DNA of 7,534 bases, taken from positions 1 to 7,534 of the forward strand of contig CALDHQ010000334.1 of NCBI GenBank assembly GCA_937894055.1, written 5' to 3'. The translations under genes were made by a program, and so were the position numbers. Shown here one piece after another: positions 1 through 5,968 of this stretch (the first letter of the stretch is position 1; each line of letters begins with the position of its first letter). The notes beneath the pieces are model-generated. The model had not been told where the DNA came from. It ran no database searches and saw nothing but the letters and a program-made list of their open reading frames with translations. This stretch comes from an uncultured Polymorphobacter sp. GTDB taxonomy: Bacteria > Pseudomonadota > Alphaproteobacteria > Sphingomonadales > Sphingomonadaceae.

Positions 1-2
1 CG

Positions 3-110
3 CGCATCGCCTTCTTCTCGAACGGCGGAAATCCCGAGTACTACATCGGATCGGCCGACTGGATGCCGCGGAACTTCGATCGCCGCGTGGAAGCGATGGC
101 GCCGATCGAC
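3..110 (+). pseudogene. ppk: Polyphosphate kinase 1, C-terminal-domain fragment
   Basis: The frame opening at base 3 reads [20 protein letters not shown] followed by [15 protein letters not shown]. This matches the conserved C-terminal catalytic region of polyphosphate kinase 1, where [23 protein letters not shown] is a family hallmark. PPK1 reversibly makes long-chain polyphosphate from ATP in the cytoplasm and is usually near 700 residues; only about 36 are seen here. The left end is cut by the window edge. On the right the sequence passes without a frame change into an unrelated DUF917-like segment near 100-120, so the gene's normal C-terminus is missing. The family call is firm; the right boundary is approximate because the two sources may share a few bases. 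Confidence 0.8.
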
Positions 111-228
111 GACATCGCAGCCGGTGCGGCCGTGCTGGGCTGCGGTGGCGTGGGTGACCCGTATGTGGGCAGCCTGATGACCAAGCAATCCCTGCGCGCC
201 GGCCGGCCCGTGAAGACATTGGTCAGCG
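105..228 (+). pseudogene. DUF917 family protein, N-terminal fragment
   Basis: In the same frame as the preceding polyphosphate kinase piece, the translation becomes [20 protein letters not shown], then [15 protein letters not shown]. This matches the N-terminal glycine-rich signature of the DUF917 family (usual form: DI..GAAVLG.GGGGDPY.G.LMA). The family includes S-methyl thiohydantoin desulfurase-like and hydantoinase-associated proteins, normally around 350-400 residues. Only about 35-40 residues are present, with no start of their own. The frame meets a TGA at 252-254 after residues that no longer resemble the family. Family similarity probably ends near 215-230, where another gene begins in a different frame. 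No function can be assigned to a piece this short. Confidence 0.6.
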
Positions 229-418
229 CCGTGGCGACCGCCTGGGGCGACTGAGTTTGAGCTTTGACGGCCTGGAGGCGCGCGACCGGCGTGTTTTTGA
301 ATGGGCCTGGCAACGTCGCGTGCCCCTGGCCTTTGCCATGGCCGGCGGCTATGGCGTCAACATTGACGACACCGTGCAGGTGCAAATGAACACCTACCGG
401 GTGGCGCTGGCCTATTGG
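221..418 (+). pseudogene. Histone deacetylase family protein, C-terminal fragment
   Basis: In the frame of base 221 the translation contains [20 protein letters not shown] and then VFEWAWQRRVPLAFAMAGGY. These match the C-terminal part of bacterial histone-deacetylase-like (acetoin utilization/acetylpolyamine amidohydrolase) proteins: the D-LG-L-LS..GL..RD..V substrate-side loop, followed by the P-AF-MAGGY active-site strand with its glycine-rich loop and tyrosine. The tail IDDTVQVQMNTYRVAL fits the last helix. The zinc-binding His and Asp residues would lie upstream and are absent. The piece runs in frame into a TauE/SafE permease near 404-418, so a TTG at 257 would give one continuous but artificial open frame. 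Its start is hidden in the junction with the DUF917-like piece. Confidence 0.72.
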
Positions 419-1114
419 AAGCGCGGCGGCGTCGATGTCCGCATCGGCGCGGTGCTCATCGGCGGCGGCATTGTCGGCGCCGGGCTGGGGTCGATGCTGT
501 TCAAGCTGTTGCAGTCGCTCGGCCAGATCGATGTGACGATCAACATCATCTACGTCGTCTTCCTCGGCACCATCGGCGGGCTGATGCTGCGCGAGGCGCT
601 GGCCGCGCTCGCCGCACAAAAGGCCGGGCAGGTCGCGCCGACGCGGATGCGCGCGCGCAACCCGCTGGTCACGTCGCTGCCGTTCAAGATGCGCTACAGC
701 GACTCGGGGCTATTCATCTCGCCGCTGGCACCGCTGCTGCTCGGCATCGCGACGGGTGTGCTGACCGCGATCATGGGGATCGGCGGCGGTTTCATCATCG
801 TGCCGGCGCTGATCTATGTGCTCGGCATGCCCGCGAAGATGGTGGTCGGCACCAGCCTGTTCCAGATCATCTTCGTCACCGCGGTCACCACCTTGCTGCA
901 CTCGGTGCAGTCGCAGACCGTCGATATCGTGCTGGCCATTCTGCTGCTCGCCGGCGGCGTCATCGGCGCGCAGTTCGGCGTCCAGGCCGCGCAGAAACTC
1001 CCGCCCGAACGGCTGCGGCTGTTCCTCGCGCTGATCGTCCTCGCGGTCGCGGCGCGCGTTGCCTACGGGCTGACGGTGGCGCCGTCCGAACTGTTCACGA
1101 TCTACGCCGCATGA
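404..1114 (+). CDS. Sulfite exporter TauE/SafE family permease, 5'-truncated
   Basis: From about residue AYWKRGGVDV onward this is a TauE/SafE (TSUP) inner-membrane permease, a family linked to export or uptake of sulfonates, sulfite and related anions. The first half-repeat is represented only from its second helix (GAVLIGGGIVGAGLGSMLF, then INIIYVVFLGTIGGLML). The second half-repeat is complete and contains the family glycine motif TAIMGIGGGFIIVPALIY, then GTSLFQIIFVTAVTTLLHS and two further hydrophobic helices. Full-length members of this subgroup are about 300 residues; roughly the first 60 are replaced by a histone-deacetylase-like sequence in the same frame. The open frame continues upstream to a TTG at 257, but that part is not permease. 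The TGA at 1112-1114 overlaps the next start (ATGA), indicating translational coupling. The transported substrate is unknown. Confidence 0.85.
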   Translation, partial: ALAYWKRGGVDVRIGAVLIGGGIVGAGLGSMLFKLLQSLGQIDVTINIIYVVFLGTIGGLMLREALAALAAQKAGQVAPTRMRARNPLVTSLPFKMRYSDSGLFISPLAPLLLGIATGVLTAIMGIGGGFIIVPALIYVLGMPAKMVVGTSLFQIIFVTAVTTLLHSVQSQTVDIVLAILLLAGGVIGAQFGVQAAQKLPPERLRLFLALIVLAVAARVAYGLTVAPSELFTIYAA

Positions 1115-1866
1115 GCCGCTTGCTCGCCTTGGCGCTGATCTGGCTGGCATGCACCGCCGCCGCACCGGTCAAGCTGATCACCGACATCAGCCAGAGCCGC
1201 ATCGACATCATCTACACCTTCAAGGGCGCGGAGTTGCTGGTATTCGGCGCCATCCAATACGCCAACGGCCAGGTCCCCGACGAGCCGCCGGGGCTGGCAG
1301 TGGTGATGCGCGGCCCGGCCGAGCCGGTCACCGTGCGCAAGAAGGCCCGCGTCGCCGGCATCTGGGTCAACACGCGCAGCGCCCGCTTTGAAAGTGCGCC
1401 GGGCTTCTACGCAGTGGCGACCTCCAAACCCATCGCCAAGCTCGTCGACCAGCGCACCGCAACCATCTGGGAAATCGGCGTCGACAGCCTCCAGCTTTCG
1501 CCCACCGGCAACGCCACGCCCGCCGAGACCGAGGAGTTCGAGCACGGCCTGATCGACCTGCGCCGCCGCAACGGGCTGTTCGCCGAACACGAAGGCGCCG
1601 TCGGCATCAGCCAGAACATCCTCTACCGCGCCCGCATCGCCATCCCGAGCTCGGTGCCGGTCGGCAGCTACACCGCGCAAATCTTCCTCATCAAGAACGG
1701 CGAAGTCATCGCGCAATCGACCAGCCCGATCGAAATCGACAAGTCAGGCTTCGAACGCTGGGTCTTCGTCGCCGCGCACAACCATTCGCTGGCTTACGGG
1801 TTGGCCGCCGTCGCTGCCGCATTGCTGGCGGGCTGGGGCGCCGGGCTGGTCGTGCGGCGGACTTAG
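1111..1866 (+). CDS. Alph_Pro_TM / TIGR02186 family exported membrane-anchored protein
   Basis: This is a 251-residue protein with a probable signal peptide (residues 1-18, hydrophobic LLALALIWLACTAAA, cleavage likely after the alanine run) and one C-terminal transmembrane helix (about 222-248, rich in Ala/Leu/Gly) followed by VVRRT. The bulk should therefore be periplasmic and held to the inner membrane by its C-terminus. The content (ISQSRIDIIYTFKGAELLVF near the start, then GIWVNTRSARF, and a late IFLIKNGEVIAQS strand) matches the alphaproteobacterial TIGR02186 / Alph_Pro_TM family. From memory, that family lies next to TauE/SafE permeases, as here. Its start overlaps the permease stop (ATGA), so the two are probably made together, and it may be an accessory subunit. 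No catalytic motif is visible. The family call is good; the role is unknown. Confidence 0.85.
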   Translation: MSRLLALALIWLACTAAAPVKLITDISQSRIDIIYTFKGAELLVFGAIQYANGQVPDEPPGLAVVMRGPAEPVTVRKKARVAGIWVNTRSARFESAPGFYAVATSKPIAKLVDQRTATIWEIGVDSLQLSPTGNATPAETEEFEHGLIDLRRRNGLFAEHEGAVGISQNILYRARIAIPSSVPVGSYTAQIFLIKNGEVIAQSTSPIEIDKSGFERWVFVAAHNHSLAYGLAAVAAALLAGWGAGLVVRRT

Positions 1867-1867
1867 G

Positions 1868-2000
1868 CTAAGGGCCTCCGGCGGGCAGGGGTGACCCCTG
1901 CACCCGACACTTGCGCCGGTGCATCAGTCGCTACGTGGCGTTGTTGGCGCCGTCTCACAATTGGGTGCAGGCGTCACGCCTGCCCGCCGGAGGCCCTTAG
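1868..2000. repeat. 133-bp inverted-repeat element between convergent genes
   Basis: Two 38-nt arms (1868-1905 and 1963-2000) are reverse complements at 36 of 38 positions, separated by 57 nt. The outer part of each arm is CTAAGGGCCTCCGGCGGG or its complement. Inside each arm is a local palindrome: CAGGGGTGACCCCTG at 1886-1900 and CAGGCGTCACGCCTG at 1968-1982. The only two differences between the arms (1890/1978 and 1896/1972) are the two partners of one base pair in the local hairpin, G-C on the left and C-G on the right. The element fills nearly all the space between two convergent genes and overlaps the tetR stop codon. It may end transcription from both sides, although it lacks T-tracts, or be a dispersed palindromic repeat. 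Confidence 0.85.
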
Positions 2001-2653
2001 CGCGCCTCGACCAATGCCGCGGCAGTCAGGACAATGTCATCGAGCGTTTCGCGCGCGCGCCAGGTCGGGTGGCGCAGGCCGTCGACCATCTTGGCTTCGC
2101 GCTGCGCCAGCAGGCTGGAGATATAGTTGCCGAGGAACAGGAAGCGGCGGCTTTGCACGCGCGGCGGGCAGTCGGGCATCGCCTTGCGCAGGTGCGTAAG
2201 GCAGCGCTGGTAGCCTTCGTTCCAGCGGCCTTCGAGCGTGCGGTCGACGAACTGCGAATCGACGGCGCTGAGCTGGAGCAGGAAGCGGTTGAAGTGCGCG
2301 CCATATTCGGCGTCCTCGTCCGAAAATTCGGCCGAGGGGATGACGATTGCCGCCACCGCATCGCGCACCGAAACCGGCGTGCCGCGCGCTTCGACCGCGT
2401 CGAGGAAAACCCGCCGCCGCGCCTCGATCTGCGCTGCGCCGTCGATGAGCAGCTCGGTGAGCAGCGCTTCCTTAGTGCCGAAATGATAGGCGACCGCACC
2501 CTGGTTGCGCTGGCCGGCCTCGCGCGCGATTTCGCGCACCGTGACGTCGCGGATGCCGCGCTCGGCGAACAGCTGGCGCGCGACGCGTTTGAGCCGGCGG
2601 CGCGTGTCGCTGTCATTTGCAGCGGGCAGTTCGGGTTGCGGATTGACTTGCAT
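1997..2653 (-). CDS. TetR/AcrR family transcriptional regulator
   Basis: The 218-residue protein from the ATG at 2653 has the TetR N-terminal DNA-binding domain: RRLKRVARQLFAERGIRDVT, then the helix-turn-helix VREIAREAGQRNQGAVAYHF (about residues 39-58) and GTKEALLTELL. The C-terminal part (about 70-218) is a helical ligand-binding and dimer domain of ordinary size. A GTG three codons upstream (2662) is an alternative start; neither has a strong ribosome-binding site, so the choice is tentative. The gene is divergent from the reductase/dehydrogenase pair with a 100-bp gap. The usual arrangement is that such a regulator represses both itself and the divergent operon until a small effector binds. 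An 18-bp near-palindrome in the gap is a plausible operator. Its stop codon lies inside the downstream inverted-repeat element. Confidence 0.9.
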   Translation of the reverse strand: MQVNPQPELPAANDSDTRRRLKRVARQLFAERGIRDVTVREIAREAGQRNQGAVAYHFGTKEALLTELLIDGAAQIEARRRVFLDAVEARGTPVSVRDAVAAIVIPSAEFSDEDAEYGAHFNRFLLQLSAVDSQFVDRTLEGRWNEGYQRCLTHLRKAMPDCPPRVQSRRFLFLGNYISSLLAQREAKMVDGLRHPTWRARETLDDIVLTAAALVEAR

Positions 2654-2681
2654 CGGACTCACTCGTACGACTCAGGCGAAT

Positions 2682-2699
2682 TTAGGTCAAATGACTTAA
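2682..2699. promoter_or_regulatory. Candidate TetR operator, 18-bp near-palindrome
   Basis: TTAGGTCAAATGACTTAA consists of TTAGGTCA and the complement of TTAAGTCA around a central AA, with one mismatched pair. It lies in the 100-bp gap between tetR and the divergent reductase gene, 29 bp from the ATG start of tetR and 55 bp from the reductase start, where a repressor could cover both promoters. Size and symmetry suit a TetR dimer. This is inferred from symmetry and position only; no clear -35/-10 pair could be assigned. Confidence 0.45.
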
Positions 2700-2742
2700 T
2701 CTGGTCGACACGAGGCCCCCGCAGAGGTGCCACGGCGACATT

Positions 2743-2748
2743 GGGGAG
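2743..2748 (+). promoter_or_regulatory. Ribosome-binding site deciding the reductase start
   Basis: GGGGAG ends five bases before the ATG at 2754. This favours that start over the GTG at 2727, which has no such site and would add nine residues before the family's normal N-terminus (SKLFEPFDAKGLHFKNRI). Confidence 0.7.
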
Positions 2749-2753
2749 TGCGC

Positions 2754-4775
2754 ATGACGAGCAAGCTATTCGAGCCCTTCGACGCCAAGGGTCTGCATTT
2801 CAAGAACCGTATCATCCACGAGCCGACGACGCTCAACATGTCCGACCCGCAGGGCTATGCGACGCGGCGGCTGGCGGCGGCCTATGGCTCGCTGGCAGCG
2901 GGCGGCTACAGCGCCGTCATTGTCGGCGCCACCTGCGTGCGCCGCGACGGGCTGATCAACGAACGTATGCTCGGGCTGTATGACGAAGACTATGTCATCG
3001 AATTCCGCGACACCGTCGCCGAGATCAAGAACAACGGTTCATTGGCAGGCATCCAGCTGTTCTATGGCGGCCTGATCCCCGGGCTGGGTACGACCATTCC
3101 GCTGCCGCCGGGCAAGGGCTGGATTCCCGGCACCGTCGCCTGGGGGCCGTCCAACGCCTATGTCATCGGCAACGCATCGAGCGGCGTCGTGCCGACCGAG
3201 GAATATGACGACATCGTCGAATGCTTCGCGCAGGCCGGCCGCCGCGCCAAGGAGGCGGGCTTCGACTTCCTGTCGTTCCATTTCTGCCACGGCTCGCTGC
3301 CGCACACCAACCTGTCGCTGCTGTCGAACCAGGGCCGCACCGACAAATATGCCGACCGCTTCTACATGTGCGAGGCGATCATCAAGCGCACGCAGGAACT
3401 GTGCGGCAAGGACTTCCCGATCGTGCCGCGGCTGTGCGTCGATGAGAACCTCGAAGGCGGCTACGACATCGAATATTTCGCCGAACATTATGCGCCGCGC
3501 CTGCACGCGCTCGGCATCGCTGTGCTCGACTGCACCTTCGGTTCGATGCTGGGCGCACCCAGCCGCCGTCCCGACGTCCACTCGACCGAGTTCATCGGCC
3601 CGTCGTTCTATTCGGCGAAGGTCATCAACAAGTCGAACATCCAGACGCTGCGTGCGGCACTGCAAAAGCGCGGCATCGACATGCCGCTGATCGGCTCGGC
3701 GAACCTCATCACGCCCGATCACCTGCGCACGATGGTCGATGAAGCCGGCGCCGACTTTGCCGGCGTCTGCCGCCTGTCGCTCGATGATCCCGACTTCCCC
3801 GAAAAGATGCGCCAGGGCCGCGAGGACGAAATCCGCCTGTCGACGCACACCGGCGCGTCGCTGCTGCAGGGCAACATCTTCGGCAAGGGCTGGGCCGGTT
3901 CGGCGCAGAATCCGGTGTTCGGCCGCGAGGATGAATTCCGCATCGTGCCGACCCGCCGCCCGCGCAAGATTGTCGTCGTCGGCGGCGGCTCGGGCGGCAT
4001 GGAATATGCGCTCACCGCTGACGAAATCGGCCACAAGGTGGTGCTGTTCGAACGCGAAGCTAGCCTTGGCGGCGCGATGGACTGGGCCGGCAACTATCCG
4101 GCGCTGCCCAACATGGAAATGCTGCGCTACCAGCCGAGCTATCACCGCAAGATGATCGCCAAAAGCGGCGTCGACGTGCGCACCGGCGTCAATGCCGGCG
4201 TCGCCGAAATCATGGCCGAAGCGCCTGATGTGGTCGTCATCGCCGTTGGCGCGGCGCCGGTCGAAATCGCCGTCGACGGGCTCGATGCCGCGCGTGCTGC
4301 GGGGCTGGCGGTGCGCATCGACGAAGTCATGCGCCGCGACAAGCCCGCCGCGGTCGGCAAGCGCGTCATCGTCTACGGCGCTGCCGAAGGCGCCGAACTG
4401 GCGCTCGATCTCAAGCTGCGCGGCCATGACGTACGGCTGGTCGACTCCGGTCCGGCCTATGCCCCGGCGAACTATATCGGGTCGCGCGTCTGGGCGATCA
4501 TGGGGATGATGGCGCACTTCGGGCTCGCCGCGGAAACCGGCAAGACGCTGACCGGGCTCGGCAAGGGCACCGCGACGTTCAGCACCGCCGACGGTAGCGA
4601 AACTGCCGAGGCCGACACGGTGATCATCTGCGCCGGTCGCCGCACCGACAACACGCTCGAAACCGCGCTCGCTGCGGCGTCGGTCACCGTGCACGTTGTC
4701 GGCGATGCGCGCACCCCGCGCTCGTACGGCAACGCCATCCACGAAGCCGCCTATCTGTCGCGGCAAGTCCGTTGA
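2754..4775 (+). CDS. OYE/2,4-dienoyl-CoA-reductase-type flavin oxidoreductase lacking Fe-S cysteines
   Basis: This 673-residue two-domain flavoprotein has the layout of bacterial 2,4-dienoyl-CoA and enoate reductases. Residues about 1-355 form an FMN-binding TIM barrel of the old yellow enzyme family (LFEPFDAKGLHFKNRIIHEP at the start; a substrate loop HFCHGSL at 176-182; RTDKYADRF). Residues about 405-673 form an FAD/NAD(P)-binding region with dinucleotide motifs KIVVVGGGSGGMEYAL (glycines from 410) and VIVYGAAEGAELAL (from 542). NAD(P)H electrons would pass through FAD to FMN and reduce an activated C=C bond. Two things are odd. The linker that normally holds the [4Fe-4S] cysteines (363-383) has none, and the usual tyrosine of HGYL is Ser181. 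The gene leads an operon with an SDR and is divergent from tetR. The substrate is unknown. Confidence 0.88.
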   Translation: MTSKLFEPFDAKGLHFKNRIIHEPTTLNMSDPQGYATRRLAAAYGSLAAGGYSAVIVGATCVRRDGLINERMLGLYDEDYVIEFRDTVAEIKNNGSLAGIQLFYGGLIPGLGTTIPLPPGKGWIPGTVAWGPSNAYVIGNASSGVVPTEEYDDIVECFAQAGRRAKEAGFDFLSFHFCHGSLPHTNLSLLSNQGRTDKYADRFYMCEAIIKRTQELCGKDFPIVPRLCVDENLEGGYDIEYFAEHYAPRLHALGIAVLDCTFGSMLGAPSRRPDVHSTEFIGPSFYSAKVINKSNIQTLRAALQKRGIDMPLIGSANLITPDHLRTMVDEAGADFAGVCRLSLDDPDFPEKMRQGREDEIRLSTHTGASLLQGNIFGKGWAGSAQNPVFGREDEFRIVPTRRPRKIVVVGGGSGGMEYALTADEIGHKVVLFEREASLGGAMDWAGNYPALPNMEMLRYQPSYHRKMIAKSGVDVRTGVNAGVAEIMAEAPDVVVIAVGAAPVEIAVDGLDAARAAGLAVRIDEVMRRDKPAAVGKRVIVYGAAEGAELALDLKLRGHDVRLVDSGPAYAPANYIGSRVWAIMGMMAHFGLAAETGKTLTGLGKGTATFSTADGSETAEADTVIICAGRRTDNTLETALAAASVTVHVVGDARTPRSYGNAIHEAAYLSRQVR

Positions 4776-5551
4776 GCGGGCGCTTCGACGGCAAGGTCGC
4801 GCTGGTCACCGGCGGCTGTTCGGGGATCGGGCTGGCGACGGTCGAGCGCTTCGTGGCCGAAGGCGCGCGGGTGCTGGTCGCCGACATGCAGGACGAAAAG
4901 GGCGCGATGCTTGAACGCCGCTTCGCCGGCAAGGTCGCCTACCGCCACTGCGACGTCACGCAGGAAGCCGATATCGCTGCCGCCGTGCAGGCCGCTGCCG
5001 ACAGCTTCGGTGGCCTCGACATCTTGGTCAACAACGCCGGCACTGGCGGCACGCCGCTCGGCGTTGTCGACATGACCTGCGAGGGCTGGGATTCGACCTT
5101 CGCACTGCTGCTGCGTGGGCCGATGCTCGGCATGAAGCACGCCGCACCGCTGATGATCGCGCGCAGTGGCGGTGCCGTCGTCAACATCGCCTCGATCGCC
5201 GGTCTCGAAGCCGGTTGGGGCCTCGCTTACGGCGTCGCCAAGGGCGGCGTCATCCATCTGTCGAAGCTCGCCGCCGCCGAACTCGCGGTGCACAACATCC
5301 GCGTCAACGCGGTGTGCCCCGGCGTCATCGTCACGCCGATCTTCGGCATTGCCGCCGGGCTCGACCGCCCCGCCGCCGACCAGATGGCGGCAGCACTTGT
5401 CGAGGCGTCGGGACAGATGCAGCCGCTGCGTCGCGCCGGCGATCCGAACGACATTGCCGGCGCGGTGCTCTACCTCGCCAGCAACGATGCGGCGTTCGTC
5501 ACCGGCACGCACCTGGTGGTGGACGGCGGCATCAGCGTGGTCATCGGCTGA
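4772..5551 (+). CDS. SDR family NAD(P)-dependent oxidoreductase
   Basis: This is a complete classical short-chain dehydrogenase of 259 residues, a typical length. Visible motifs are the cofactor loop TGGCSGIG (13-20), Asp38 at the end of strand 2 (VADMQ), which favours NAD(H) over NADP(H), CDVT (60-63), NNAG (87-90), catalytic Ser141, YGVAK (Tyr153 and Lys157), and PGVIVTP after the active site. The C-terminus HLVVDGGISVVIG fits the family. It would oxidise an alcohol or reduce a ketone in the cytoplasm. The chosen start is TTG at 4772, overlapping the reductase stop as TTGA. It is the only start that keeps the normal N-terminus (GRFDGKVALVTGG), and it implies translational coupling. Pairing with an enoate-type reductase suggests consecutive redox steps on one substrate; that is inference. 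Confidence 0.92.
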   Translation: MSGRFDGKVALVTGGCSGIGLATVERFVAEGARVLVADMQDEKGAMLERRFAGKVAYRHCDVTQEADIAAAVQAAADSFGGLDILVNNAGTGGTPLGVVDMTCEGWDSTFALLLRGPMLGMKHAAPLMIARSGGAVVNIASIAGLEAGWGLAYGVAKGGVIHLSKLAAAELAVHNIRVNAVCPGVIVTPIFGIAAGLDRPAADQMAAALVEASGQMQPLRRAGDPNDIAGAVLYLASNDAAFVTGTHLVVDGGISVVIG

Positions 5552-5558
5552 GGGCGTC

Positions 5559-5929
5559 ATGAGCAGAACCATCCGCCACAAGGCGTCGCCCATTCCGTTC
5601 CCTGTGCGTGTGCCGTTTGTGGAATCGCTGGGCATTGAACTGCACGGCTACAGCCCCGGCCATGCCGAGCTGCGGGTCGACCTGGACGAGGCCCACCTCA
5701 ACGCCTGGGAAGTGGCCCATGGCGGCGTGGTGATGACGCTGCTGGACGTGGCCATGGCCATGGTGGCGCGCAGCATGACCGGCCACGCCGGCGGCGTGGC
5801 CACCGTCGAGATGAAGACCAGCTTCTTCCGCCCGGCCGAGCACCAGCTGCGGTCCGTGGCCAAAGTGCTGCACCACACCAGCACCCTGGTGTTCTGCGAG
5901 GGCTCGCTGTTCGACGACGAGGGCGTCTC
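5559..5929 (+). CDS. PaaI-family hotdog thioesterase, 3'-truncated
   Basis: From the ATG at 5559 the protein reads as a hotdog-fold acyl-CoA thioesterase: FPVRVPFVESLGIELHGYSP, then HLNAWEVAHGGVVMTLLDVA, where the conserved N...HGG of the hotdog helix lies, then GVATVEMKTSFFRPAEHQL, and a last strand STLVFCEGSLFDDEG. PaaI-type enzymes hydrolyse acyl- or aryl-CoA thioesters, and about 120 residues of a usual 140-150 are seen. The final strand (normally ending ATGTFKY) is missing: after about 5929 the frame stays open but becomes unrelated sequence that includes the antisense of secF. Codon use (GTG, CTG, ATT, GAA) differs from the preceding SDR and resembles Betaproteobacteria. The gene may not belong to the upstream operon even though it starts only 7 bases after the SDR stop. 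Confidence 0.75.
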
Positions 5930-5968
5930 GCCCGGCCCGGTGACCGGCGACCCGGCGATGTGGCCACG
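5930..5968. other. Unassigned junction segment
   Basis: Between the last recognisable thioesterase residues and the secF-like reverse-strand piece lie about 40 bases that match neither. The forward frame reads VSPGPVTGDPAMW and the reverse continues SecF into non-SecF residues. It may be the remnant of a further fragment; no gene is claimed. Confidence 0.4.

Noticed and set aside
257..1114. A novel histone deacetylase-permease fusion protein
   Set aside because: Both halves are truncated at the join, the join lies at a point of chance similarity, and other joins of the same kind occur throughout the flanks. It is more likely an artefact.
415..1866. One 483-residue protein covering the permease region and the Alph_Pro_TM gene
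   Set aside because: Its first part is an out-of-frame, arginine-rich shadow of the TauE permease; the true gene starts at the ATG at 1111.
2727..2753. GTG at 2727 as the start of the reductase
   Set aside because: A strong GGGGAG site precedes the ATG at 2754, and the family N-terminus begins just after that ATG.
3039..4766. A 575-residue reverse-strand reading frame
   Set aside because: It lies wholly antisense to the reductase, has the Arg/Ala/His-rich composition of high-GC shadow frames, and matches no family I recognise.
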